DNA of 64,000 nucleotides from Acanthornis magna. Lineage: Eukaryota; Chordata; Aves; Passeriformes; Acanthizidae. The notes under the pieces were generated by a model, which saw only the letters and a list, made by a program, of their open reading frames with translations, was not told the DNA's origin and made no database searches. A program made the position numbers and the translations under genes. The stretch covers positions 16,611,501-16,675,500 of the forward strand of contig JAWUZG010000032.1 of assembly GCA_036785705.1 (NCBI GenBank), in the 5' to 3' direction. Shown here one piece after another: positions 38,037 through 51,313 of this stretch (within the stretch, counting starts at the first letter, position 1; every line of letters begins with the position of its first letter).

Positions 38037-40854
38037 AACATTTGTAATTATTTTGGTTAATTATGGTATTCATAAATGTAAATAAATAACAATATTTTTC
38101 AGGCTTAATGGATTTTGACTTCAGTAGTATTTTTTAGCAGTACATTCCATAGACTAGATGCCCATTAAGTGACAAATTAAATATTCACTGCTACATGAAT
38201 GTACAGGCAACCTCTATGGCTAATGAGAGCTATTACTCAATTGGCAAAAAATATTTAAGAAAAAAGAAGGAGGCCTTTTAAAGCTCTTTTTTTTATTAAA
38301 AGCATCCTTACTGTTGAAAACAAGTTATTTGTGATATACCATTTCACTCTGAAGTTAGAACCAGTCAAATTGTATCCTTGGACTGTGCTCAGACTGTATA
38401 ACTAACACCAGTTAAAACATTTAATGTTTCAGTTAAAAGCCTAAAAGCCATACATTATCACCACTGAAAATTCTCCTCTACACAGAATAAAGCAAAAATA
38501 TTACAGCTTATAAAAATGTTCCTAATACTTTTAACTGAAGAAGATACTTCATTTTGACTTTTAAAATAGAATTTCTATATGAGATACCAGATGATTAGGG
38601 TGTCTAATTTACCTGTGCATCACTTTTCTCTGTGATTAACCTAATTAATCACAATACCCTATGAAACTAGCCCCACTGTTCACCTGACCTGAATGATCTA
38701 ATTGAACTTCAGAGCATGGATCACATTTCAGACTCACTCAGCTGGGCCTTTTGTTGAGTTAGCAATTTTTTTTTTTTTGGATTAGCAAAGCTTTTGACAG
38801 GTTTTGCAAGACTTGACAGTTTAGCCTCAGCTCTGTTCTGGAGGTGCTCACGACATCCCTTCAATGTCACAGGCACTTAAACAGCATCTAGGTCCAGAAC
38901 ATCAGAAACTGAAGTTCTCCTTCTACTCTGCTTCCTCACATGAACAGTCATTCTGATTTAATGGAGGTCTTGTAGTGTCACTGTGTCAGGACAGATTTTC
39001 TCTTGACAGTGGAAGAACCAATTCCTGAACCTGAGGACCTTTGTTGGGAGCTTGACAGCAATCTTTCCACATTCTTAGACCTTTCCTGTAATGACTCAGA
39101 CTGTGACTTTGTCCTTGATTGCCCCACTAATCTACAGCATCTTGGAAATGATCTGGAGTAGAACTGAGACTGTCATCTCAGTTCTCAAATCTCAGCTGTG
39201 AAAGTGTCACCTACACTCTGACGGGCAAACCCAACACAGTATTATTACAGCACTCCTTCAGGAAAACGAAAGTATTTTTTATTGCAGAAATTACATCTTA
39301 GCATGCATCCTTGATCTGTCTTGTCAATTCTGTAAACACTGTTCATATATATTGCTTGGTCTCATATCTAGATACCTCACAACACTGCTTTTCATATTTA
39401 AGAATAGTTCCTTTGCATTCAAATTTCTGACAGCTCTGGATTTGTGCTACAAAATTAGTCATGTGAAGAATAAAAAATGTTGCTGTGAGTTAAATTATAT
39501 CATCAGCAGAAAAAAATGTGAGAAAACATTTAAAAGACAGTACCCTACCATCTCCTCAAAAGAAATTGATGCTGACAAATTTTTGTGAATCTAGGGCTTT
39601 GTTCAAAGTAATTTCATAAGAACTTTTCTATATTCTGCACGCAAACTGAGTATTCCTGTCTAAGCACAGAATCTGGAGGAAATTAAAGCAAATGATATAT
39701 GTAACAGATGAAAATTTAGGGACATCCTGGCCAGGAAGCTAAATAAAGCTTAATTAATGATTTAGTCCTTCATAATAATGGGATAAAGTGCCCTGGGACA
39801 TCTACCACATGTCCAGACAGGTCTTATTCTCTGGCCTTTTAACTAAGCGTGGGTCTCCTGTCCAGACAGCAGGACTTGCGCATCACTAAGGAGAGGGTCT
39901 CTCCCAAAGTGCTGGGAGAGAAATTTCTGAGAGGAGGCAAGTACAAACATGCACACCATACACAATCAGTCACAGAAAATGTCACCCTGGGTCTAAGGCC
40001 TGACTCTACTGACACACACATGCTTATTTTTTCTGTTAGTGAGTGGACTTAGTGATGTGACAATTCAGAACAAAATTGAGCATGTACTGAACCTGTCTTC
40101 ATGCTCAGGACCCTACCAAAGGTCCACATTTGCACACTAACATTGAAGTTACTAATAATTGCTCCATAAACTCTATATACACCTTCATCATTTTCATCCC
40201 CCCTACATAATTTGCATTCCACAAAGGGCACTATGGAAGCAAACACAATAGATGGTGGTCACCCCATGGACTAGGGCGAGACCTGCCTTGTGAGAAGGGT
40301 GTGTTGTTCCTCCACCATCACCTCAGTGATGCACTCATTCAAAGGACTGTTTGTGCAGCTTTTGAGGCAGGAAGAAACATGTTGTGTGCTGCAGGCTATC
40401 AATTTGTGAACTCTTCAAGGTCTCTAACCCTTCCCAGCTAAGGAGGTGATGTCAGTTCTGCTGTCCTGGGAGAGCAGCAAGGATTTGTGTTTACTTGATG
40501 GGAAGGTCTGTGCACAGCATGACATGACTGCAGTGCCAGCGTGCCTCCCTGGGAACTCCAGTGGCCATGGCTCATGTTTGTATTAAATGAAGGAGCAGAA
40601 AAAGATGTCACAGCTGTTGTGGGAAGTGAAATGTATATTTTAAGGATATCGATGAGGCAGGTGTGTGGCTCCAAGGTGGGATATCTGAGATGTTTCTCAT
40701 GTAAGCTGAATACCTTCACCATGGGGAGACCTGCAGGTCTGTCGCACATTTGGAGGTTTGGAATGTGCCTTTGGCACTCCAGAAAAATTGCTTTGCTAAG
40801 GCTCATCATATTAAAGTCTAATGCAAACAGTAGCTCCCAATGTCTGACCATAAG

Positions 40855-40960
40855 GTAATTCAGACTGGAAGGGACCTCAGGAGTCTTCCGGTCCTGCCGC
40901 CTGCTCACAGCAGGGGTGGCTGCAAGGTCAGGCCAGGTTACTCAGGGCCAGTTCTGATCG
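40855..40960 (-). repeat. CR1-like fragment, minus strand
   Basis: AATTCAGACTGGAAGGGACC followed by TCAGGAGTC, CCTGCTCACAGCAGGGG and GGCCAGGTTACTCAGGGCC resembles the antisense 3' UTR region of an older CR1 copy. It is short and diverged. Confidence 0.5.
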
Positions 40961-43820
40961 TCTGAAATGGAGCCTGGCAGAGGGTTGGATGGCTGAATGC
41001 CTTCAACCTTTCCCTGTCATACAGGATTCTCCCTGTCAGAGAGTATAAATACAGCTCCAAAATGCTAACAGGTTGGGAAAGCTTTCAGATCAATCTGTCC
41101 CTGTTACCTGTGTGTTGAGTTAAAAGGGCTGAAAGGTATAAAATGTTTAAGAATGAACAGGATTAAAAGAATAAGCAGATTAAAAAATCACAATGGGTAT
41201 TGTGTAAAGTGTTTTGATTTTTCAATTGTCATCTAAAAGCAAATGGTTATTTCATCTAGTGTCCCTTGAGAAGACTCGTCCCAGATTGGTGGGAAAGCAT
41301 ATCCTTATGTTACACACAGGAAGCCAAGAACACATGTTGTATTCACAACTGAACTGAATGTTTATATGTATTCAAATTGTAAAAATTTGAACAGATGAGA
41401 AAAAAACTAAATTATCCGTACTGGATAATTAATTGGTTATATTGCTCTACAAACAGAATTCTGAGCAGGCTTAAGATAACTCATTCTCTTTGCCAGGTAG
41501 CAAATAGCAGTTTTGCATTAACTGTCTGTGAAATCAAGTGAATACGTGCTGGAACCATGAGTTTCACATCCATGTTACTCCACAAGCAGAGCTCAGTAAA
41601 ACATCTGACCTGTCTGTACATCATGTCTCACAATAGACAATGTTATCCAGTTTATTTTTTCTTTATACTTTTGGAAGGATTTATATGCTCTTTATTTAAG
41701 AGACATTCTGGAAAAGGCTGGATACAATAGTGAAGATAGGTGGAATTTACAAAATAGCTGATGCAGAGAGTGAGGATACTTGATGCTACAGAAATAACAC
41801 AATTCAGAGAGTTTCTGAATTGTGAATTAGCTGAAATTAGCAGTAGTACTAATAGATGATGTATACCTTAAAGCAAGTAGGAGAGCTGAAAAATCTGACA
41901 ATTGCTTTTATGTCTGTGGTACTGATTGAAAGTACTGGACTGTGTTCTTTTCTTTGGAGAATGAGGTCATTTTTTTCTTAAGTATCTATTAAAAGGTGAT
42001 ATTGTAAAATCAATACCCAGCCTGACTCCAGAAAAGATATTGCTAGGGCTGGAAATTTAATTTTGCTATTTTGAGTCACTCAAACCTTGGACTTTCTGCC
42101 AATCTGCAAAGTAATCAGGCTAGAAAATCTTATGATAGAGGCACCTGCTGCTAGGAAACCCAGATTAATATTACCAGCACATATTGAGTAGGCTACTGAA
42201 CAGCCAACACATACTAATGATGCCTGGGCTGTGAAGTCAGCTGGCAGCCTCGAGACACCCCATTGTTGGTCCCCTGAGCTCTGCAGTTCTGCGGCCTCTC
42301 GGTACCAGCACAGACACTTCTTGACAGAGCAACTTTACCCTTTCTTTTTAAATTTATTTATTCCAAAGTAGGTCATGCTGTGCCATCTGTTGACACTTAA
42401 AACCCACAGGGCTTTCCAGATTCCCTGTGGTATCCTGCAGTTTGACATGTATTTTTAATACCCTGTTGCTCTACCTAGCTGCTGTATGTACTGAGACTAC
42501 TAATCACAACAACTTGTTCAATCACATAATGCAACTGAGTGCAGGTCTTGAAGTTATATACGAGAGGTGAGCATGGCTGAGAGGGGAGGGAAACAAGAAG
42601 AAGGGCCTGGTTTTTGTGCTGATGGTGAAGCCTGGGCTACGCTGCTTTCAACAAAGAGGTGCTCACGTCCACTTGCTTTCTGCTTCTCCAGGAGCCTTGT
42701 TGAAAGCTTAGGGAAGCAATCAGTCCCAGATAGGTACAGTGGGTCTTTTCAGGCTGCAGTTAAATTTGCTTCTCTTGTTCTCTAACACTGAACATGTGAG
42801 TTGAAGAGTATTTCACTCCACAGTTGTCTCTAAGTTCCTCGTACAGCACCCTCAGCTCTCTGCCATGTGCCTGTTCATTGTGAATTACCCACACGATGCA
42901 AGGACGATTTAAAAAAACCCACAAAACTAGTGCTCCTGATTTTAAGTAATGACATTCAGGTTATCCACAGGAAGTTTTCTGGAAAGGCACATGTCCACAT
43001 GGGAGCTACACAAGCATCATGTACAAATCCTAACAAGTGTCCTTGGTATGTGACACAGTAAGCAGCCCTGGTAAAGGAGACAGGAGCTCACATGCATGTG
43101 ATATAAAACATACATAAAACATAGTACAGAGCACACCGACATTGGTACATGAACACTGTGCCTGAGAATGTAGGAGAGGAACTTTTAATTAAAGGAACTG
43201 GCCCTGACCACCCTGCCACTAACTGGATGTTAGTAACAAGGTTATAAAGTACCTGAAAAGACTGTAGCTCAGGGTCTCTAAAATGTGCTTTAAAAACCCC
43301 AGTTTAACTCTAGGCAACAACAAACAGGCTGAGGTAACTAAAGATCAAGCTCTCTTGGGCTAGAAACAACTAGAATACATTACCTAAGTTTGCCAGATTT
43401 CATTGGGCAATGCATGACTTCACCTCAAAATCATTTTAACCATTAGTGGAAAACAAAATGTATCAGACTAGGTCGTAATACAGTTTGACAAAGACTGTTT
43501 GCAATTGTCAGTACTTGTTCACAGGTCTCTGGATATACTGGATGCCCTAGTTTCCTTGAATTTAAAAAAGTACAAAAACATACTTGTTTCATTTCACAAT
43601 GATGACTGCACAAGTTCAAATTGACCCTAAAATTCTGGCAAAGTTCTGCACATGTGTTACATTGATTTGAAGAAATCCAACTGCACTCTCATGAGTTTTT
43701 TGTATGTAAAAAGTCAGCAAAGTTCATAATACTGTAAATTAGAAATATGATTATTTTGAGTAGCCCTGTAGACAAATATATTTTTCTCCTTTTTCACTTA
43801 TCTACTTATTTTTTTTCCAG

Positions 43821-43907
43821 AAAACTGATATCAATCCCAACAAACCTGAAAATTCACTATATGCGTAAACCTCTTTTTTGTCAGCAGTAAACCCAGGATT
43901 ATATGTG
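43821..43907 (+). other. Exon-like segment C (possible lncRNA exon)
   Basis: Eighty-seven bases between a good polypyrimidine/acceptor (ATTTTTTTTCCAG) and a consensus donor TGTG|GTGAGTG. It is not obviously coding. It could be an exon of a non-coding transcript upstream of PM20D2, or chance. Confidence 0.15.
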
Positions 43908-46900
43908 GTGAGTGTAAACACACTCTGTGTTTATTTACATTTGTGATACTACAAATTGCATTTAAAAAAGACTAAAAAAATAATTGTGTGCTATGATAGT
44001 TATAGCCACTGTGCTATTGCTCTGTATCTTCACACAGTGACTAGATAAAGTATGGTTTTGAAAGTATTATTTCAAAATTAATATCTTGAGGAAATAATTA
44101 TTAATGAACACCTGTAAGGCTTGTTGTGTATTTGCATGATTGGTACAAATCAAGAACAAAAATTATTATTCTTTTTAATGTAATTTCCCGGGGTATTATG
44201 GAAAATGTCAACACTTAATATAAGTGTTTTTATTATTATGCAATATATCATACTTCTGATTTTAAAAAATAATAACAAAAACTCTTTGAGGGTAAAGAGA
44301 TTTTCAATTAGACACAGTAAGCTGCTGATTTGCTGTCTTAATAGCTCCTCAGTACCACTAAATCCACAACAAAGTACTCAATAGTAATTTGTGATGTCTA
44401 ACAGAACTAATCCATTTAAGATTCCTGTGGATTGCAAATATATAATAAATTTGCTCTTTATCTGCAAAATAGAATACTCATATGAAGCAAACTAGAGGCT
44501 TTCACATAACTTTTGTGAGATTAAAATCTCCATCTATATTTAAATATAAATTTAAAAATAGAAAATTTAATATTAAATTGTTTGAGTGGTCATCTTCTAT
44601 CAGTTTAACCCAGAAATAGATACTGTCTGTGAACAAACAGCTGTTATACTTCAAAGACTCAGTGTATTAAAAACAAAGACCTTTAAGAGCTGCAAAGTAC
44701 TTTCTTCCTCCAAGGGAATAAAAGAGGTAGGGCCTAACTGTGGTTCTGTTTGAATCAATATCAAAATTAAACTATATCTAGCAGCATAGGATATAAATAA
44801 CTAGTGGTATATGTGAGTAAAGAGTAATTTTAACATCAGGAAAGATAAGACTTTTTTATTGATTTGAAAAGTCTAACAGTCTAGATTTCCTTTTTCACTT
44901 ATATTTGCACTGTCATAAATATGAAAAATGTCATCAACCATTTTTAAACTGGGAGCTGAGAGAAGCAATTAAATGCGTGGAGATTTGTGTAACAATTTTG
45001 GACTTTGTCTTCAGCTCTGTCAGGATTTAACAGGGAAAACACTTGGTCTTGTGTACGCAGGGATGGATTAACTCTTTTCCAGGTGGTGGGGGGCAGTTAA
45101 CACCGATGGACACAGAGGCTGCAGTCTGTGGCCATCCCATGCCTCCCTTTCTGTGTGTTTGTTTCCATGCTGTAGTCTGTGAGTCAGTGGCGCATGTACA
45201 GTGGCAGAGCTGCAGTCCCTGCTCACTGTCCTGCTCCTCTCCTGCCCAAAGGTGAGCTACCTTGTTGCTCAGGCTTTCAAGAGGAGCTGGCAGCCACAGA
45301 GATTTAAGCCTTTCACATCTCATCATCAGTTTTTCCTTCCGCTCTGGACTGTTTGTGTTTGTTGCCCAGCTAGTAAGGCGTGCTATGAAATGAACAGTTG
45401 CATTTATCTGACATTAAATAACAAAAATCAGCCTTTAAGAGGAAGAAAGGAACTAAGCATCTAAGCCATGACCAAATATAATATAACAAATAATATAATA
45501 CTTAAATAAATAAAACAACCAAAGAAAATCTCATATTGTCAGTAATGGAGCTGTTTTAGCATCAAGTGTCTTGATGAGACACGTATGTGATCAGGCTGCT
45601 TTCATCACAAATCTTTTCAAACTGGGATAGCAATATGACTGTAATGATGCTACTAATACAGAAAATATACAAATATAACAATTGACCTATAGTATAATAT
45701 GAAATACATGACCATATCACAGATTAAAATACATATGAAATTATAACAGTGTAAGAAACAAAAGAGCATGGTTGAGGCAAAATTTTTTTATTGGAAGAAT
45801 GAGAGAGCTTCAAAGGCATTTTATGCTGAGGTAAGATCTCTGATATTTGACACTTTCCTTGCTGTTATAAAAGTAAAATTTGAGTATGAAAGAGAGAGCA
45901 AGCAGTCAGTAAGTTTTGCGTGTTAAGAGTCTTGGATCTCAGTAATTTAATTCTCTGTTTACATTCTGCTGTGCATACTTCTAAGAGCCCCTTAGTAGCT
46001 GGAAAGTTTTATGAAAATCATCAGAGAGCCAAACAAAAGACAGAAATCTAAGTTTATCTAGCCCTGTCTTTTTTACAGAGCTATCTGCTCTAATTGGCAA
46101 TGTTTAAGTCAGGCAATTTTTGAACTTTTCTTGGAGTTAACTGATGTTCCTTGTTAAAACTATCTCACCCCAGCTGGGGAAAAAAAAAGAATCAAAAATA
46201 GCTACAGCTAAGCCCTTGCTGCATTCTTGCAGCTTTCAGAGTGCAAATGAAAATCTGCATCAGATAGAAAAGTACTGTTTGTTAAACCAGTCTAAAGCTG
46301 GCAAAGCTTATACCAGCCTCTGTGGCTAATGGTGCATGAAAGTGATTGTTTTGAAAATAACTGTGTCAGTTTAAAATATTATTGCCTGTCTCCCAGAGGA
46401 TACCACCCACATAGTGGAGTCAGCAGACTGAGAACACAGATAACTCTAAGCTGCTTCAGGATAAAATCCAGTGTTTAAAGCATAAAATGCCGAGGGGGGT
46501 TGGGGCAGCTTGAGTTAAGCTTTTGGACTTTGCACTGAAACAGCTCAGAGGCAATTGTGTCTCATTCTGCCACCAGAGCTGGGGCAGGCATCTTTGGCAG
46601 GCACAAAGAGTGGGGACAGCAACATCTCAAATAGCCACAGCTGCCTTCTCAGTGAGGGCGTCTGAGCTCTAAGCATGACTTTTACCTTGTCCTTTTTGAC
46701 ACAGGACCGCAGCATTTGGGCAAATGGTGAGGTCTGAACCACTAAGTCAAATAGCTAATAAAACATGCTGTGTGAGGAATTTCAGATTTAATTCTGAGTA
46801 TTGTACATGGTGTAACCAGACATTAAGGGGGAACAATAAGCTCATGTTTTCTGTCTCAGTCTGTTCTGAATTTCTGACCACACTGTGATTAACTCTTAAG

Positions 46901-49471
46901 TGGTGGGAATGATACGTCTATTGGGAGAGTTCACTTTTCTGAACCCTCCTATCATGCATTTTTTCCCTTAATAAGAAATGTATAAGACATATAGTGGCAT
47001 CCTTGATCCAGTAATAGTTAAAAGCAACAGTATGCTTCAGTGACTTAAGCCATTTCTCTTCCTGAGTTCCTTAAAGTTCTTCTGAACTGTGTTGACATTA
47101 ATGTTGTGATCTGACCAAATAAGCCCTTATCATGCTTTCTTTTTAAACATAGGATTCACTGTTCTAGCATTGTATGTCTTGAGACATACTTCCTAACATA
47201 TAGCTATTTGTAAACCAGGCTGGAATGTTATCTTAGGCAAGCCAGTGTATAGCTCCTACACACAGCAACAGCCTACTTTTGTTTTTAATACTGTGCCATT
47301 GTTTTTAAAGCTTTGGATTTTGGCTTGAAATCCAGGCCACCCGGAATTTAACAGCAAAACTTTCACTGAGTTCAGTCTGATCTGGATTTCAGCCTCAGTG
47401 CCTAATGTTGCTAATGTGGGATGTGGTAAACTTGATCATCCAGTTTTTTATGGCTACAACAGATGTTCCTTCTTTTAGACCAATGGAAAGCTACTGAACC
47501 TCATCCACCCTCCAAAGCAAAAATACAAGCATTTGTTTACAGCCTGATTCCAGGAATATGAATTGAATTAGCAGCTGTGAGGTTTGTTCTTGTTTATTTA
47601 CGAACAAATATATGCACAATTCTTGCTTTTCCCAAAGAACCACAATGTTGCCTGGATTGTATTTCCTCTACATAGTAATGGTATTTTAAACAGTCTATAA
47701 TTTGTTTAGCACAATCAGTTGTATCCATTATATTTTGTTTAGCACAATCAAAATATCATCATAGTATTTTTTACCTTGTTTTTTAAAAATGGACCAATAT
47801 TTTTCCTCTCTCTTAGAAAACAACATGTTATGGTTGCATGTTTTTACTTTTCTAGACTTATAATTTAGATTGACTATAATACAACATTCTTGCAATCATG
47901 ACCCAAGGCACAGCCTATAGAAAATGAAGGTATTGAATATAAGTGTTTCCTTCTTCCTTAAGACATTCAATGAATTTTCAAATGAGCATAAAATGTTGAA
48001 AGACTGGTGCCTTCTCCTAAATTAGAAGAAAAAACATGATAGTGTAATAACTGAGAACGGAAGTTTTCTAATATAAGGAGGAAGAAATGCTAATTTGATA
48101 GGTACCATCCCATCTCTGGGGTAAATATCCAATGGTTCTTCCACACGAACAACACAAACTCACCAGGCGACAGAATAGCAACAAGAAAAAGAGTGCAAAG
48201 GCTCTTTATCAAAGGAATGGAAGCCTCATTAACATATATCTGTTGCTTATGAATAAAAGTAATTTACACCTTTTCCTGAATTGGTCTGATTACAGGAGTC
48301 ACAGCACTGTTTCTATTGTGCCAGATTAAAAATTCTTGTGGTCTTGCTTAGTCTTCAGCTTAGGTGAAGATATTCCTTTGCTTTGCTCACAACCAAGCCC
48401 CCCACTCTGTTTTAATGAGTGCTGCAGCTGTGTTTGTTTTTAGTTCTGTGGGCTGTCCTCCACAGTGATGCTCCCGGCAGCTCTGTCAGGGTAGGACAGA
48501 GTTTATCAGAGTGGCTGAGCTGGCTGAGCAGCTCACTGCTTCCACACATCTAGTCTCACTGCAGCTTCCTTGTTCTGGCCCTTTGTGGACCTTTGCCCAA
48601 TTTAATTCACTAAACCAACAGGAAATTACCCAACTTTTAAAATAAGCTATTTTCGTGCTATTTTAGTGAATTGCATCAGTTCAGGTAAAGGTGCAAAAAA
48701 TACCAAAGGCAGCCTAGTGCATGGCATAAATTCTTGGCTGGATGAGGGAAAATCATGGTGGAACTGTGAAGTTTTGGAAGCAGAGGCCTATTGTATGTCT
48801 TAAAAAACCATTTCCAGATGAAAAATATCCATTTTTCTTTTCTAAGCTGATTTTTACTGACTGAGCTATTGCATTGAAGACAACATGGTTGCTGGACCCA
48901 CACGAGAGAAACAGCAGCAGGAGACATTCCAGGAGGTCTGGAGGGATGCTCTCCCAGTTAGCAAGTCCCTCTCAAGGAACCACACTTGCAGGTTGCACAC
49001 AGAGAGTGCAAATTACCTGGGATTGTGAAGTGGAACACACCAAAATAATGTACCCATTATTATGTGAAGTGATGCTAGCACTACTTATGATACATATCAC
49101 CAGTTTTCAAACATGCAAATTGGAACTCTCAAGCTGGTGTAAATTCTGTAGTGCTTAAATTTATAAATTTTTTTTATATCTTACTGCTGCATGCTTCACA
49201 AATCCTCACAACAGACAAAGAGGATTCCAAGTATGTCCTAAAGGTTAATTTCAAGCAATTGAGACAGTGGTCACATTAGTAATTCAACCCTCTGATTATC
49301 TGAGATGTCTCAGTTGGAAAAGAAAACCGCAAGCTGTGAGCAGATAACGTAATCCCTAAAAGTAATTTAGCCGCTCCCCATAAGTGGTAAATTTTCCTGG
49401 ATGAACCAGAGCTGACTTTGTCCCGCTTTCAGATGCTGGCAGTTCTGTGCACTCTCTACTCCTTCTGCAGC

Positions 49472-49502
49472 CCTCCAAACAAGCAGCTGGTTTGTTTGGA
49501 GG
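49472..49502. repeat. Perfect 11-bp inverted repeat with CAGCTG in the loop
   Basis: CCTCCAAACAA (49472-49482) and TTGTTTGGAGG (49492-49502) are exact reverse complements around a 9-base spacer containing an E-box CAGCTG. It could form a hairpin or be a paired binding site. Confidence 0.7.
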
Positions 49503-49986
49503 CAGCTGCCACAGTGTAATTTGCTCCATGGCCAAGCTTCACCACTGCTGTTAGCTGTGCTCTGAGGCTCGGCATCCCCAGCTGTAATGCCACACTGCGA
49601 TCAGGAATGTAAACCTATGGAGTGTCCAGGATGAATCTGTGTGGATTCAACAGGACCCTGTGTTTTTATTGAAGAAATACAAAACTATGTAGTGAACAGT
49701 AGTGCCTCAAGGAATTAGGAAGAAAAAATACATGAGGGGTTTTTTTTCCCTCCTCACTAAAACTTAAAGTGGGAGACAGTGCCTTCCACGAGTGTAAAAG
49801 TGAATGAGTTTGATAGATGCCTAGAGTGATTGTTCCCAAAGAATGCTGGCCTGGCACTATCCTCAGGAACATCCTGCCTGCTCCAAAGGGCTTCCAGCCC
49901 TAAAAATCCCTTGGCAAACTGATCTGAATTATGTGACCCTTTGCTGAGTATGTGCCCCCTCAGCTGTTGACAAATACGTACTGCAT

Positions 49987-50040
49987 GTATCCATAATTCA
50001 AAGTTCAGCACGTATCCATAGTTCAAAGTAAGTTCAGCAC
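49987..50040. repeat. Imperfect tandem duplication (25 and 29 bp)
   Basis: GTATCCATAATTCAAA with GTTCAGCAC (49987-50011) is followed directly by a second copy with one substitution and a 4-base GTAA insertion (50012-50040). Confidence 0.8.
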
Positions 50041-50689
50041 ATTTTGGGTGGATGGCTTTACTCCACTTGGAAGAATTTGGGGGTGGAGGGAGAGAGCGGA
50101 CCACAACCATGATACTCGTCATAGCATGTTACAAGAGCAAAAATAGCTCATGACAAATATAAGGCATGGGAGCCTGAGCTCTTCTTGGAGTGACCAAGAG
50201 TTTTGTAGAGTTTGGGTGCCACTAGGAAAAGGACCTCCCCCATCTTTGGTGGAGAGGGCACACCTGCAGTTCGGCAGACCAAAGCACCTCTCCAGGTGAC
50301 AGAAGAGTTATGGAGAAAGAATACAGTGGATAAATGAACAAAAAGGGTATTTCTGGTAATTAAATGAATAAAGGGGAAAAAACCCCCAGAACCTGGCATT
50401 TTGTTCCCACTGACTTCAATTTTTGTCAGGTATGGGTTGGCTCAATAGCCAGGCTCCTTGCTACATGGCTTGTATCTAAAAACTCCCAATCAGCTGCCTC
50501 TCACAGGCCTGGACTGCAGAAATCCCGGAGAAATATAAAGATGAATCCCAAATCGAGTCAGACAGGGCTCCTGGTTGGAAAGAAAATGAAGGAGATGTCG
50601 AAGAAGACAGGCTGTTTCCAAGCCCAGGAGAGACACCAGACCTTGCACTTGAATGCAATCTCTGGGTGTTGTGATGGTAACAAATGTAT

Positions 50690-51260
50690 GTAACAAGACA
50701 TGTGTTCCATCAGTTTGTGGTCCCAAATTAGGTTCTTTCACCCAGTGTGCAAGAGCCAAATCCACACACAGAATCAGGTATTTGATTTATTTACAGTTCT
50801 TCACAGAAAGGGGTGCTGGGTGGCAAATCTACTAGCAAAACATTATTTATACATTTTAGCAAAGGCATTAATGTTCCTTGGCTACAAGTTACATAGTTCT
50901 CCTATTACTTAGCATTCTTTTCCTATTACTTAGCATTCTTTTATTGGTTAGTGAGTCCCTCTCTTCTTATGCTAATCAGTCCACATGGTCAGTCTTTCCC
51001 TTCTTTCCAGTCAGTGGGCTGTGAGTTGGTGGTCACAATCTCCCTCTGCCAGAATTACCTTTCACCCAGCTGGAGCTGATTTCAGCAGTTGCTGAGCTGG
51101 CTTTGTTAGTTTCTTCCTTATTGTGGGAGTACTGCCAAATGCCCTTGTGACCTGCAAATTCTGCATTCTTTGCGTCCACTATCAGTGCGACATCCTTCTT
51201 CCCAAGCTTTTTTTTCACCACCCCCACCACCACCAGGTCTGAGATCACTGAAGCACACCA
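50690..51260 (-). repeat. LTR-like remnant (putative endogenous retrovirus LTR, minus strand)
   Basis: The stretch has wording I associate with avian ERVK-type LTRs in antisense (TTAGGTTCTTTCACCCAGTG; AGGCATTAATGTTCCTTGGC; TGGTCACAATCTCCCTCTGC). A minus-strand open frame at 51033-51278 lies within it but has no recognised similarity. The ends are not defined. Confidence 0.35.
50900..50941. repeat. Exact tandem repeat, 21 bp x 2
   Basis: A 21-base unit beginning TCCTATTACTTAGC is present twice without interruption, inside the LTR-like stretch. Confidence 0.95.
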
Positions 51261-51313
51261 TGCCCTAAAGTTTAACAAGGCACTTCTACTGACAACTAAT
51301 TTATCTAATATTT

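Larger units (their letters stand above)
28541..51313. other. PNRC1-PM20D2 intergenic interval
   Basis: About 22.8 kb, AT-rich, with no CpG island and no recognisable coding exon. Identified contents are two CR1 fragments, short homopolymer and simple repeats, an exon-like segment at 43.82 kb, small direct and inverted repeats (38.63, 47.7, 49.47 and 50.0 kb) and an LTR-like stretch near its right end. The open frames, for example 156 codons at 40438-40908 minus, match no protein I know; that one begins inside a CR1 fragment. Confidence 0.6.

Noticed and set aside
40438..40908. A 156-codon minus-strand frame
   Set aside because: Begins inside a CR1-like fragment, has no family resemblance and overlaps another open frame on the opposite strand; a chance open frame is the simplest reading.
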